Origin: Streptomyces sp. NRRL F-6676
Lineage (GTDB): Bacteria > Actinomycetota > Actinomycetes > Streptomycetales > Streptomycetaceae
DNA: 64,000 nt
Direction: 5' to 3'
NCBI RefSeq assembly: GCF_000725625.1
Contig: NZ_JOHS01000014.1
Coordinates: 1 to 64,000, forward strand
This document shows, piece after piece, positions 35,820-44,434 of this stretch (within the stretch, counting starts at the first letter, position 1; each line of letters starts with the position of its first letter). A program made the position numbers and the translations under genes. The notes beneath the pieces are model-generated. The model saw only the letters and a program-made list of their open reading frames with translations, had not been told where the DNA came from and made no database searches.

Positions 35820-37106
35820 TCAGGGGGCCCGCAGGTCGCTGCCGCGACGGTGCCGGCTGGCGGTGTCCGCGGCGACGGTCACCGACTCGGCGTCCGGGGC
35901 CACGCGTATGGCTCGCGGCCGTGTGGTGTGCGGCAAAGCTTCGTTCCGTACACCGGACAGCACCTCGTGGGGGCCCAGGCCCTCGGGGTGCCGGCGGACC
36001 GCGCGTATCCACCAGGCGACGACGGCCAGGCAGGCGCCGGGGACGAGGAAGCCGGCCGTCGTGGTCGCCGGGTCGGCCGCCAGGGCGTACGCCACGTCCC
36101 GGTAGCCGACGTCCCGTACGGCCTCCGTTCCGGCGGAGGCGGCGCGGAAGGCGACGTCGGGCAGGGCGGTGCCCGCGACGAACCACATCAGGGCGAAGGG
36201 GAGGCCGAGCAGGGCGGCCCGTAGCGACAGCGCGCCGGTCCCCGGCCTGTCGCCGCTCCCCGTGACCAGCTTCAGCAGCAGCGCGTGCTTGCCGGGGGTC
36301 GCGCCGCTCCAGCGCGGCACCACCACGAACCAGACCAGCCAGACGAGAAGCGGGACCCATGGCACCGGGTCCGGGCCCAGGACGAGGAACACCAGCACGG
36401 CGGCCGACCCGGACAGCAGGACGACGCCCGTCACGTCGAGCAGCAACGCGACCAGCCGCCGGCCGAAGGGAACCTTCAGCGGATCGAGGGCGCGCGCGTC
36501 CAGCGTGCTCAGCTCCGGCAGCGCGCGGGCCAACGGCCCGGCCAGCGCCCAACCGAGCGCCGCACCCGCCGTGTTGGCGAGCAGATCGTCCACGGCGAAG
36601 AGACGGTACGGGCACGCGTAGAGCCCGTACAGCCCCGTGTACTGCGTGACCTCGAAGAAGAGCGACCCGGCGAAGCCCGCCAGGGTGGCGGCCACCGGCC
36701 CCCGCCGGGCGTGCACGCGCACGAAGACCCCGAGCGGGAGCAGCAGGGCCAGGTTGAACACCGTCTGCCAGACCGCCGGGTTGCCGAGCACCAGGTCGTG
36801 GAAGGTGACGCGATGGTGCGCCTCCTTCCAGATGTCGCCGACGAAACTGCCGGGCATCCACTGCGGGTGCGCGAACGAGGGGTGTGCGGCGCACACGTCC
36901 ACCGACGCGGACGGCAGCGGCACGATCGTCAGACAGAACGCGGTGAGCCCGTAGTACACGCCCCCGAACAGCGAGAACGTGCGCCAGCGGGTCATCACCC
37001 CGTGCCGCCGGTACACGACCACGGCCATCGGTACGAGCAGCAGCATCGCGAGCCCCGGGAAGAGCAGGGCAGCGGTACGTATGGGCAACAGATAGGAGTC
37101 CGTCAC
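35820..37106 (-). CDS. VanZ-domain / RDD-domain fusion membrane protein
   Basis: 428 residues from the GTG at 37106. The N-terminal half (about 1-190) is VanZ-like: several helices with NLALLLPLGVFVRVHARR and SLFFEVTQYTGLYGLYACPYR...VDDLLANTAGA. The C-terminal half (about 220-370) is an RDD domain: RRLVALLLDVTGV and GATPGKHALLLKLV. About eight membrane helices in all. VanZ proteins can lower teicoplanin susceptibility, and RDD proteins are often ion exchangers or of unknown function; the role here is not known. A -10-like TATAGT ends 7 bases before the GTG, so a leaderless mRNA is likely. Confidence 0.8.
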   Translation of the reverse strand: MTDSYLLPIRTAALLFPGLAMLLLVPMAVVVYRRHGVMTRWRTFSLFGGVYYGLTAFCLTIVPLPSASVDVCAAHPSFAHPQWMPGSFVGDIWKEAHHRVTFHDLVLGNPAVWQTVFNLALLLPLGVFVRVHARRGPVAATLAGFAGSLFFEVTQYTGLYGLYACPYRLFAVDDLLANTAGAALGWALAGPLARALPELSTLDARALDPLKVPFGRRLVALLLDVTGVVLLSGSAAVLVFLVLGPDPVPWVPLLVWLVWFVVVPRWSGATPGKHALLLKLVTGSGDRPGTGALSLRAALLGLPFALMWFVAGTALPDVAFRAASAGTEAVRDVGYRDVAYALAADPATTTAGFLVPGACLAVVAWWIRAVRRHPEGLGPHEVLSGVRNEALPHTTRPRAIRVAPDAESVTVAADTASRHRRGSDLRAP

Positions 37107-37114
37107 GGCTCGCA

Positions 37115-37146
37115 CTATACACAGCGCGTATACATGCGCTGTATAG
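37115..37146 (-). promoter_or_regulatory. Promoter/operator of the VanZ-RDD gene
   Basis: Read on the minus strand, CTATACAGCGCATG and its imperfect mirror image near GCGCTGTGTATAG form an inverted repeat over 37115-37146. It contains TATAGT (likely -10) with GCGAGCC between it and the GTG start. A repressor bound here would block transcription; the adjacent TetR gene (stop at 37196) is one candidate. Confidence 0.55.
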
Positions 37147-37195
37147 ATCTTGGTGCGAGGCCGTGCGAGGCCGTGCGGGCCGGGGGTGCCGGAGG

Positions 37196-37789
37196 CTAGG
37201 CGGGCCGCAGGCCGTCGAAGAGGACGCGGAGCATGCGGGCGCGGGAGGGCGGGGAGTCCGCCGAGGCCGCGGCGATGCCGTAGACCAGACGCAGGATGTC
37301 GCGGGTCTCGATGTCCTCGCGGACCGAGCCCGCCTCCTTCGCCGCGCCCACCAGCGTCTCCGTCGCGGCCATGAACCGGTCCTTGTGGTGCAGGAGGATC
37401 TCGGGGGTCCCGGCCAGGGCGAGGGCCGTTCTGAACGTCGTCGCGATGCCGCGCTGTTCGAGTGCGTCGACGAGGTGTTCGCGCACCCAGCGCTCCAGTG
37501 CCGTGCCCGGCGTCTCCTGCTCGGCGAGCTGCGCCGCGTGGTCCGCGAGCGCCGCGATGTCCGGTCCGTAGACCGCGGCGACCAGGGTCTCGCGGGTGGG
37601 GAAGTGCCGGTACAGCGTGCCGGGGCCCACTCCGGCGCGGCGGGCGACGACGTCCAGCGGTGCCTCCACGCCCAGTTCGGCGAAGGCCTCGCGCGCGGTC
37701 GACACGATGTGGTCGTAGTTGCGGCGCGCGTCGGCACGCATCGGCCGCGGCTGTGGCTGTGGTTGTGGCTGCGACGGTGCGTCGTCCAT
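37196..37789 (-). CDS. TetR-family transcriptional regulator
   Basis: 197 residues. The ATG at 37789 follows a perfect AAGGAGGT. After a Gln/Pro-repeat head (SQPQPQPQPRP), the helix-turn-helix reads DVVARRAGVGPGTLYRHFP, then a helical ligand domain. It is divergent from the aldo-keto reductase, and two matching operators lie between the genes, so it most likely represses itself and the reductase until a ligand binds. Confidence 0.92.
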   Translation of the reverse strand: MDDAPSQPQPQPQPRPMRADARRNYDHIVSTAREAFAELGVEAPLDVVARRAGVGPGTLYRHFPTRETLVAAVYGPDIAALADHAAQLAEQETPGTALERWVREHLVDALEQRGIATTFRTALALAGTPEILLHHKDRFMAATETLVGAAKEAGSVREDIETRDILRLVYGIAAASADSPPSRARMLRVLFDGLRPA

Positions 37790-37837
37790 CGGGACCTCCT
37801 TCACGGGTGCCTCCACGGAGCACGGAAACGGACGCAT

Positions 37838-37865
37838 TCTCCGCTTGGCTGTGCCCAAGCGGAGA
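37838..37865. promoter_or_regulatory. TetR operator 1
   Basis: TCTCCGCTTGG (37838-37848) and CCAAGCGGAGA (37855-37865) are perfect inverted arms around CTGTGC. It lies 48 bp upstream of the TetR start. Confidence 0.8.
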
Positions 37866-37890
37866 CTTTCTCCGTATAGTCGTCGTCGCG

Positions 37891-37917
37891 AGCAAGCGGA
37901 GAAGCTCTCCGTTTGCT
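37891..37917. promoter_or_regulatory. TetR operator 2
   Basis: AGCAAGCGGAGA (37891-37902) and TCTCCGTTTGCT (37906-37917) are inverted arms with one mismatch and share the CAAGCGGAGA half-site of operator 1. A TATAGT at 37874-37879 between the operators is a likely -10 for the reductase gene. Confidence 0.8.
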
Positions 37918-37964
37918 GCCTCCTGCTCTTCCTGCTTCCTGTTTCCTCTCCGGGAGATCGTCCC

Positions 37965-38999
37965 ATGCGCTACCGCACCCTCGGCCGCACAGGCATCCAG
38001 GTCAGCCCCTATGCGCTCGGCACCATGAACTTCGGCGCCCTCGCCAACGCCGACCACGACGAAACGGTCCGCATCATCCACAAGGCGCTCGACGCCGGCA
38101 TCAACCTGATCGACACGGCCGACAACTACTCCCACGGCGAGTCGGAGCGGATCGTCGGGAAGGCGCTCAAGGGGCGCCGCGACGACGTCGTCCTCGCCAC
38201 CAAGTTCTCCAACCCCATGGGGGACGGGCCGAACCGGCGGGGCGGTTCGCGCCGTTATCTCATGACCGCCGTCGAGGACTCGCTGCGGCGGCTGGAGACC
38301 GACTACATCGATCTGTACCAGTACCACTACCCCGACGACGAGACCGATCTGGAGGAGACGCTCTCCGCGCTCACCGATCTCGTCCGGGCCGGGAAGGTGC
38401 GGGCGATCGGCACCTCCAAGCAGCCCGCCTCGGGGCTCGTCGAGGCGCACTGGATCTCCGAGCGGCAGGGGCTGGCGCGCTTCCGCAGCGAACAGCCGTA
38501 CTACTCGATACTCAACCGGGGCATCGAGCGTGAGCTCCTCCCCGTCACCCAGCGGCTCGGCATGGGCACGCTCGTCTGGAGCCCGCTGGCGCAGGGACTG
38601 CTGACCGGGCGCGTACGCAAGGGGCAGGCGTCGACGCTGAGCCGGAGCGGGCCGTGGTTCGCGCACCTTGAGGACGCCCGGCGCATCGACGCGGTGGAGC
38701 GGCTGGTGCCGGTCGCGGAGGAGGCGGGCGTTTCGCTGACGCACATGGCGGTCGCCTTCGTGCTGGCGCATCCGGGGGTGACGGCGGCGCTCCTCGGGCC
38801 GCGCACGGAGGAGCAGTTCGACGATCTGCTGGCGGGGGTGGGCGTCGAGCTGAGCGACGACGTGCTCGACCGGATCGACGAGGTGGTGCCGCCGGGGGAG
38901 GACGTCGGGGCCATCCAGATGGGGTACCGGCCGTCGGCGTTGCTGCGGGCGGGGCTTCGGAGGCGGGGGGCGGGGGAGCGGGCGGCCGCGGAGGGCTGA
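37965..38999 (+). CDS. Aldo-keto reductase
   Basis: 344 residues. A (beta/alpha)8 NAD(P)H-dependent reductase of carbonyl groups: MRYRTLGRTGIQVSPYALGT start, LIDTADNY with catalytic Asp and Tyr, ATKF with the Lys, and the His in YQYHYPDD. The cofactor region near the C-terminus has LLGPRTEEQFDDLL. The C-terminal tail is Arg/Ala-rich. The ATG at 37965 follows GGGAG. Expression is likely governed by the divergent TetR via the two operators. Confidence 0.93.
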   Translation: MRYRTLGRTGIQVSPYALGTMNFGALANADHDETVRIIHKALDAGINLIDTADNYSHGESERIVGKALKGRRDDVVLATKFSNPMGDGPNRRGGSRRYLMTAVEDSLRRLETDYIDLYQYHYPDDETDLEETLSALTDLVRAGKVRAIGTSKQPASGLVEAHWISERQGLARFRSEQPYYSILNRGIERELLPVTQRLGMGTLVWSPLAQGLLTGRVRKGQASTLSRSGPWFAHLEDARRIDAVERLVPVAEEAGVSLTHMAVAFVLAHPGVTAALLGPRTEEQFDDLLAGVGVELSDDVLDRIDEVVPPGEDVGAIQMGYRPSALLRAGLRRRGAGERAAAEG

Positions 39000-39011
39000 G
39001 CGGGGAGGGGT

Positions 39012-39165
39012 TCCGCCCCCGCCGCCCTGCTCTTCCCGTCCTTGACAAGGGGCTCCGCCCCTTGGACCCCGGGGTGCGTTGCCGGCGTGCGGCCGGCGGG
39101 GCTTCTCGCGCGGTGCCCCGTGCCCTCGCGGTGCCCCGCCCCCCGAGGGGCGCGGGGTACGCCGC
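39012..39165. repeat. Module B followed by degenerate module A
   Basis: CCGCCCCCGCCGCCCTGCTC and TTCCCGTCCTTGACAAGGGG match the 9160 copy, then a GGGCTCCGCCCC hairpin. The later part (GCGGTGCCCCG..., GAGGGGCGCGGGG) is a decayed module A. Fills the 186-bp gap before mshB. Confidence 0.7.
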
Positions 39166-39173
39166 CCGCCTCG

Positions 39174-39179
39174 TAGGGT
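39174..39179 (+). promoter_or_regulatory. -10 element of a likely leaderless mshB promoter
   Basis: TAGGGT ends six bases (GGGGCC) before the mshB ATG and no ribosome site exists. This matches the TANNNT-N6/7-start pattern of leaderless actinobacterial genes, and is nearly identical to the arrangement before dapE (54914). Confidence 0.6.
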
Positions 39180-39185
39180 GGGGCC

Positions 39186-40085
39186 ATGACCGATCTGCCC
39201 GACCGGCGTCTTCTGCTCGTGCACGCGCACCCGGACGACGAGTCGATCAACAACGGCGCGACCATGGCCCGGTACGCCGCCGAAGGGGCGCACGTCACCC
39301 TGGTCACCTGCACCCGCGGCGAACGCGGCGAGGTGATCCCGGACGCGCTGGCCCACCTCGCCGGCGACCCCGACCTGCTCGGCGCCCACCGGCTGCGCGA
39401 GCTCGCCGCCGCGATGGGCACCCTGGGCGTGACGGACGTACGCCTGCTCGGCGGCCCCGGCCGCTACCGGGACTCCGGGATGATGGGGCTGCCCGACAAC
39501 GAGGACCCCGACTGCCTCTGGCAGGCGGACCTCGACGAGGCCGCCGGACACCTCGTCGAGGTGATCCGCGAGGTACGCCCCCAGGTCCTCGTCACCTACG
39601 ACGACAACGGCGGCTACGGCCACCCCGACCACATCAAGGCCCACCGCATCGCCATGCGCGCCGCCGAACTCGCCGCCGACGCCACCGCCTTCCCGGCGGC
39701 GGGGGAACCCTGGGAGATCGCCAAGGTCTACTGGAACCGGGTGCCCCGGCCGTACGCCGAGGACGCCTTCGCCCGGCTCGCACAGGCGCTTCCCGAGCTC
39801 CCGTTCGACTCGGCGGCGAGCATCGCCGACGTCCCCGGGGTCGTGGCGGACGAGCGCGTCACCGCCGCCATCGACGGCACCGCGTTCGCCGTCGCGAAGG
39901 CCGCCGCGATGCGCGCCCACGCCACCCAGATCGACGTCGCCGAACCCTGGTTCGCCCTCTCCAACCACCTCGCGCAGCCACTGTTCACCACCGAGTTCTA
40001 CGAGTTGGCGCGCGGCGAGCGGGGTACCGGTGAGCGCGGTGCCGAGCGGGAACGGGACCTGTTCGAAGGAGTGAGCGAGGCATGA
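39186..40085 (+). CDS. mshB: N-acetyl-GlcN-Ins deacetylase, mycothiol biosynthesis
   Basis: 299 residues. It deacetylates N-acetylglucosaminyl-inositol, a step in making mycothiol, the main low-molecular-weight thiol of actinobacteria. The zinc-binding LmbE-type motif AHPDDE (14-19) and the second motif YGHPDH (about 141-146) are intact, as is TRGERGEV. The charged C-terminal tail ([16 protein letters not shown]) is variable in the family. It overlaps the following DUF6113 gene by 4 bp. Confidence 0.95.
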   Translation: MTDLPDRRLLLVHAHPDDESINNGATMARYAAEGAHVTLVTCTRGERGEVIPDALAHLAGDPDLLGAHRLRELAAAMGTLGVTDVRLLGGPGRYRDSGMMGLPDNEDPDCLWQADLDEAAGHLVEVIREVRPQVLVTYDDNGGYGHPDHIKAHRIAMRAAELAADATAFPAAGEPWEIAKVYWNRVPRPYAEDAFARLAQALPELPFDSAASIADVPGVVADERVTAAIDGTAFAVAKAAAMRAHATQIDVAEPWFALSNHLAQPLFTTEFYELARGERGTGERGAERERDLFEGVSEA

Positions 40086-40519
40086 GTACACGTACGCCGG
40101 GCGGACCGGGCCCTGGCCCCGGCAGCGGGCTCGCGCAGCCGCTGTCCATGCCGTCGCCCGGGCGGGCCGCCGCCTACCTGGGGCTGTTCGTCCTCGGCGC
40201 GGTCGTCGGCGCCGCCGGTACGCTCGTGCAACCGGGCTGGTTCCCCGGCGGGTTGCTGCTCGCCCTGGCCGGAGCCGCCGGGCTCTTCCTCGGCGGTTCG
40301 CGCGCCCTGAACACCCGCGCGGGAGCCGTCGCGCCGGCCGCCGGCTGGATGATCGCCGTCATCCTGCTCACCGCCAGCCGGCCCGAGGGCGACTTCCTGT
40401 TCGGCGCCGGGATCGGCTCGTATCTCTTCCTGCTCGGCGGCATCGTCGTCGCTGTGATGTGCGCCACGCTTGCCCAGGGACGGCAACCCGACGGGCCCCG
40501 TGCCCGACTTGCCAAGTGA
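40082..40519 (+). CDS. DUF6113-type integral membrane protein
   Basis: 145 residues. After a Gly/Pro-rich head of about 22 residues there are four hydrophobic segments ([63 protein letters not shown]). Its ATG overlaps the mshB stop (ATGA), so it is coupled to mshB. From memory the pair is conserved in Streptomyces. Function unknown. Confidence 0.75.
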   Translation: MSTRTPGGPGPGPGSGLAQPLSMPSPGRAAAYLGLFVLGAVVGAAGTLVQPGWFPGGLLLALAGAAGLFLGGSRALNTRAGAVAPAAGWMIAVILLTASRPEGDFLFGAGIGSYLFLLGGIVVAVMCATLAQGRQPDGPRARLAK

Positions 40520-40712
40520 CGTACCACTTCGCCGCTTCCTCTCCGTGCGGGTCCCGTGGGAGTTTCCCCGGTGGACGCGCTCGGGGGACCTGAAGCGGCC
40601 AGTATCGTGGTGCGCGCCGCCGCGCCTGCCCCGGGCGCTCGCTCCCGTGCGAGCAGGGGGACTCCCACTGTGAGGTCGCGGCCGGCGGTGAAGCCAACCG
40701 GGAGAACCTGCC

Positions 40713-43304
40713 TTGAGTCGTGAAACTGACAGTTCGTCCGCCGGGCGCAACGGGCGCAACGGGCGCGGTGGTGCCGCGTACCCGTCGGGGACGCCGCCGT
40801 ACGGCACCCCCACGGCTTCCGAGGACGGCGCCGACGCGGGCCGCGGCGGAGCGCGGCCGGAGGAGCGCAAGACCGAGACGACGCTGACCACGCGCATCCG
40901 CATCAACATCCCCGGATCGCGGCCCATTCCGCCGGTCGTGATGCGTACGCCGGTGGCCGGTGACGCGTCCGCGGCGACGGGCGGCGCCGAGGACGGGGGC
41001 TCCGGTTCCGCTTCCGCGTCCGGCCCCGCCGCCGACGACCTCGGCGGCTCGGCCGATCCGGAGACCACCGGGTCGATGCGGGCGCTCGGCGCGTACGACG
41101 GGGCGGGGAGCCCCGGCGTCCCCGGAGGCTCCGGTGGCGCGGGCACGGCCGAGTTCCCTGCCGTGACGCCGCAGTCGTCCCCGGCCCCGGCCGAGGAGAA
41201 GGAGAAGACGAGCGACTGGTTCGCCCCGCGCAAGTCCTCCGGCAGCCCGGGGACGTCCGGGACGTCAGGAGCCTCTGGGACGTCCGGGACCTCCGGGGCG
41301 TCGGGGAGCAGGGCGCAGCAGGGCGGCGGGGCGCTGCCCGCCGGTCCGGCCGCCGGTGGACCGGCAGGGGCCGGCCCCGGCAACGGCGGTGCGCGGCCCG
41401 GCGGTTCCGGCGGCCGACCCGGTTCCGGCTCCCGCCCGGGCTCCGGCGGTACGAACGGCGCCGGGCTCCCCGGTGCCACCGGCGGCCCCGTCGCCCCGGG
41501 CCACGGCGGCGGCACCGGTTCCTTCGACGTCTCCGCGGCCCTCGCCGCGGCCTCCCTGCGCGGCGACGCGGACGCCGACGCCGTGGACCCGTCGGCGGGC
41601 GCCTACGGTCCCGACGGCGAGGCGTACCCCTCCTCCCCGGAGGACACCGGCTCGTACGCCGTCGGCGGCGGTGAGACGTACGGCGGTGAAACCTACGGTG
41701 GTGAACCGTACGGCGGGGGGACGTACGCCGGTGAACCGTACGGCGGCGAGCCCTTCGGAGCCCCCGCGGCCCCCGGCGGCCCCTACGCGACCGGCTCCCC
41801 GGAGGACACCGGGTCCTTCCCGGTGGGCGGCGCACCCGACGCCGGCCTGCCGCACCCGGACGAGCTCCCGTACTTCTCCCAGGCCGGCGGCCCCCGCACC
41901 GACGGCGGCGCCCCGGCCGGGCCGACCACCGGACCGGTCACGGGCGACACCCCGCTCGCAGGCCTGCCGGTCCGGCGCGCGCCCGGCGGTCCCGGCCGGC
42001 AGGGCGTGCCCGGCGCCCCGGCGGGCCAGGGTGTGCAGGGCGGTCAGGGCGACCGGGCCGCCGCACAGGGCGCGCTGCCCGGCGGCGGGCTCAGTGACGA
42101 CACCGCCGTGCTCACCCCGCAGCACCCCGTCCCCGGCGGCCAGGGCTACGGGGCCGGCGACAACGTCTCCGGACACACCCTGACCAGTGGCATCCCGGTC
42201 ATCCCGTCCGACGGCCAGGGCGGTCGGCCCTTCGGCGGCCCGGGCGGCGGCGAGCCCTCGGGCCCGCACACCCCCCCGAAGCTCCCGGACGCGCCCCAGC
42301 CGAAGCCGGCCCCCTCCGGGCAGGGCGCGAACGCCAAGGCCGCCGCCAAGCCGGCCAAGAAGAAGGGCCGCAGCAAGACGGCCCTGCTCATCGGCGTGCT
42401 CGTCTTCGCCGGCGGCGTCGCGTACGGCGCGGGCCTGCTGATGAACCACTCCGACGTGCCCAAGGGCACCACCGTGCTCGGTGTCGACATCGGCGGCGGC
42501 ACCCGCGACGAGGCCGTCCAGAAGCTGGATGCGGCGCTCGGCGACCGTACGAACAAGGCGATGAAGCTGAGCGTCGGCGGCGACACCGTCAGCCTCAAGC
42601 CCGACCAGGCGGGCCTCCAGCTCGACAGCAAGGCCACCGTGGCCGACGCCGCGCACAGCGACTACAACCCGGTGTCGGTGGTCGGTTCGCTGTTCGGGCA
42701 GAAGCGGGTCGTGGAGCCGGCCATGCCGGTCGACGAGGAGAAGCTGCGGGCGGCGCTGGAGCAGGCCGCGGGCAGCGCCGGCGCCAACGACGGCACGATC
42801 AAGTTCGAGCCGGGCAAGGCGGTCCCCGTGTACGGCAGGAGTGGCCAGGGCATCGACGTCGCCAAGTCGACGCAGGCCGTCCAGCAGGCGTACCGGACCC
42901 AGGTGGAGACGGGCACGGCGGCCACGGTCAAGGTGCCGACGACGGCCAAGGAGCCGACGGTCACCAAGGCCGAGGTGGACCGCGAGATGAAGGCGTTCGC
43001 GGAGCCGGCGATGTCGGGGCTCGTGACCGTGAGGACGGCCGACGGCCTGCACCAGGTGTCGTTCAGCCCGGAGAACTCCCTGTGGAAGTTCCTCCGGGTC
43101 AAGGCCGTCGACGGCAAGCTGGTCGACTACTACGACCGGTCGGCGCTGAAGAAGCTGTACGGCGACACGTTCGACGGCGTGCTGATCACCCGCGGTTCGG
43201 GGCAGAAGAAGGCGGTGACGGTGGAGGACGTCATCAACACCCTCCGCCCGGCCCTGCTGAGCAAGACCAACCGGGTCGCGGTCATCGACACGAACCCGAA
43301 CTGA
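40713..43304 (+). CDS. Membrane-anchored protein with long disordered head and tandem peptidoglycan-binding-like domains
   Basis: 863 residues from the TTG at 40713, chosen because GGGAGAAC precedes it and the sequence reads SRETD at once. Residues about 1-550 are Gly/Ser/Pro/Thr-rich and disordered, with local repeats (GTSGTSGASG; GGETYGGEPYGG-type). A single membrane helix at about 555-575 (TALLIGVLVFAGGVAYGAGL) is preceded by a lysine patch. The extracytoplasmic part (about 580-863) looks like two PG_binding_4 domains, as found before VanW or L,D-transpeptidase domains; no catalytic domain follows. A cell-wall role is inferred. The disordered cytoplasmic region is unusually long. Confidence 0.75.
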   Translation: MSRETDSSSAGRNGRNGRGGAAYPSGTPPYGTPTASEDGADAGRGGARPEERKTETTLTTRIRINIPGSRPIPPVVMRTPVAGDASAATGGAEDGGSGSASASGPAADDLGGSADPETTGSMRALGAYDGAGSPGVPGGSGGAGTAEFPAVTPQSSPAPAEEKEKTSDWFAPRKSSGSPGTSGTSGASGTSGTSGASGSRAQQGGGALPAGPAAGGPAGAGPGNGGARPGGSGGRPGSGSRPGSGGTNGAGLPGATGGPVAPGHGGGTGSFDVSAALAAASLRGDADADAVDPSAGAYGPDGEAYPSSPEDTGSYAVGGGETYGGETYGGEPYGGGTYAGEPYGGEPFGAPAAPGGPYATGSPEDTGSFPVGGAPDAGLPHPDELPYFSQAGGPRTDGGAPAGPTTGPVTGDTPLAGLPVRRAPGGPGRQGVPGAPAGQGVQGGQGDRAAAQGALPGGGLSDDTAVLTPQHPVPGGQGYGAGDNVSGHTLTSGIPVIPSDGQGGRPFGGPGGGEPSGPHTPPKLPDAPQPKPAPSGQGANAKAAAKPAKKKGRSKTALLIGVLVFAGGVAYGAGLLMNHSDVPKGTTVLGVDIGGGTRDEAVQKLDAALGDRTNKAMKLSVGGDTVSLKPDQAGLQLDSKATVADAAHSDYNPVSVVGSLFGQKRVVEPAMPVDEEKLRAALEQAAGSAGANDGTIKFEPGKAVPVYGRSGQGIDVAKSTQAVQQAYRTQVETGTAATVKVPTTAKEPTVTKAEVDREMKAFAEPAMSGLVTVRTADGLHQVSFSPENSLWKFLRVKAVDGKLVDYYDRSALKKLYGDTFDGVLITRGSGQKKAVTVEDVINTLRPALLSKTNRVAVIDTNPN

Positions 43305-43323
43305 GGCGGGCGGTTCACGGTCA

Positions 43324-43372
43324 GGGGGGCGGTCTCCCGGCGGCACTTCGGTGCCCGTCGGGAGGCCGCCCC
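43324..43372 (+). terminator. Terminator with UUCG tetraloop
   Basis: A long imperfect stem from GGGGGCGG to CCGCCCC closes on GGCAC-TTCG-GTGCC, the very stable UUCG tetraloop. It lies 20 bp after the preceding stop. Confidence 0.85.
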
Positions 43373-43404
43373 TCACACATGCGGCACGGCAGGCCCGGCA
43401 CGAC

Positions 43405-43418
43405 ATGACATCTGTCAT
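43405..43418. promoter_or_regulatory. Operator-like palindrome of the DesKR-type operon
   Basis: ATGACA-TC-TGTCAT is a perfect 14-bp palindrome 60 bp upstream of the first ABC gene. Bacillus DesR binds sites of a similar kind (ATGAC/GTCAT arms), and the operon ends with a NarL/DesR-type regulator, so autoregulation is likely. Confidence 0.65.
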
Positions 43419-43477
43419 CGCATAGTCGGGATGCGCGGCACTGCCGCCGGCGCGTTCCGCCCGGGAGCATTGCACGC

Positions 43478-44434
43478 ATGACGATGACAACGGGGGCGTC
43501 GGCCCAGCAGGACGTCGCGGTGGGGTTCGACCGCGTCAGCAAGGCGTACGGTGACGTACGCGCCGTCGACGGGCTCAGCCTCACCCTGCACCCCGGCGAG
43601 ACCGTGGCCCTCCTCGGCCCGAACGGCGCCGGCAAGTCCACCACCCTGGACCTCCTCCTCGGCCTCAAGCACCCCGACTCCGGCACGGTCCGGGTCTTCG
43701 GCACCGGTCCCCGCGAGGCGATCGTCGCCGGCCGCGTCGGCGCGATGCTCCAGAGCGGCGGGCTGATGGACGAGGTGACCGTCGCCGAACTCGTCACGCT
43801 GGCCTGCGCGCTGCACCCGAGGCCGTACCCGGTCTCGGACGTGCTCGCCCGCGCCGGCGTCACCCAGATCGCCGACCGCAAGGTCAACAAGCTCTCCGGC
43901 GGCCAGGAACAACGCGTCCGCTTCGCGCTCGCCACCGCCGGCGACAGCGACCTGATCGTCCTCGACGAGCCGACCACCGGCATGGACGTCACCGCCCGCC
44001 AGTCCTTCTGGGCCACCATGCGCGACCAGGCCGACCAGGGCCGCACGGTCCTGTTCGCCACCCACTACCTGGAGGAGGCCGACGCGATAGCGGACCGCGT
44101 CCTCGTCCTGCACCGCGGCCGGCTCCTCGCGGACGGCACCGCCGCCGAGATCAAGGCCAGGGCGGGCGCCCGCCGGATCTCCTTCGACCTGGACGGCGAG
44201 ATCGACGAACCGGCGCTGCGCGCGCTGCCGTTCCTCACCACGCTCACGGTGTCCCACGGCGGCTCCGCCGCGGGCTCGGGAGGGACCGTCCGCATGCAGT
44301 CCACCGACGCCGACGCCACCGTGCACGCCGTGTACGGACTCGGCCTCTACCCCCGCAACCTCGAAGTCGCCGGCCTCGGACTCGAGCAGGCCTTCGTCGC
44401 CCTCACCACCGCCGAGGAGGCCAAGCAGTCGTGA
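43478..44434 (+). CDS. ABC-2 type exporter ATPase
   Basis: 318 residues. Walker A GPNGAGKST (about 50-58), signature KLSGGQEQRVRFAL, Walker B LIVLDEPTTGMD and the H-loop FATHYLEE. The C-terminal extension (about 225-318) is typical of DrrA/CcmA-like exporters. With the permease at 44431 it should export a lipid, antibiotic or similar compound; the substrate is unknown. First gene of a four-gene operon with a sensor kinase and response regulator; overlaps the permease by 4 bp. Confidence 0.93.
   Translation: MTMTTGASAQQDVAVGFDRVSKAYGDVRAVDGLSLTLHPGETVALLGPNGAGKSTTLDLLLGLKHPDSGTVRVFGTGPREAIVAGRVGAMLQSGGLMDEVTVAELVTLACALHPRPYPVSDVLARAGVTQIADRKVNKLSGGQEQRVRFALATAGDSDLIVLDEPTTGMDVTARQSFWATMRDQADQGRTVLFATHYLEEADAIADRVLVLHRGRLLADGTAAEIKARAGARRISFDLDGEIDEPALRALPFLTTLTVSHGGSAAGSGGTVRMQSTDADATVHAVYGLGLYPRNLEVAGLGLEQAFVALTTAEEAKQS

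Noticed and set aside
35820-40091. A 1423-codon open frame on the minus strand across the TetR, reductase and mshB region
   Set aside because: Only its end (up to 37106) matches a real protein family. The rest is antisense to well-supported genes, as expected in GC-rich DNA.
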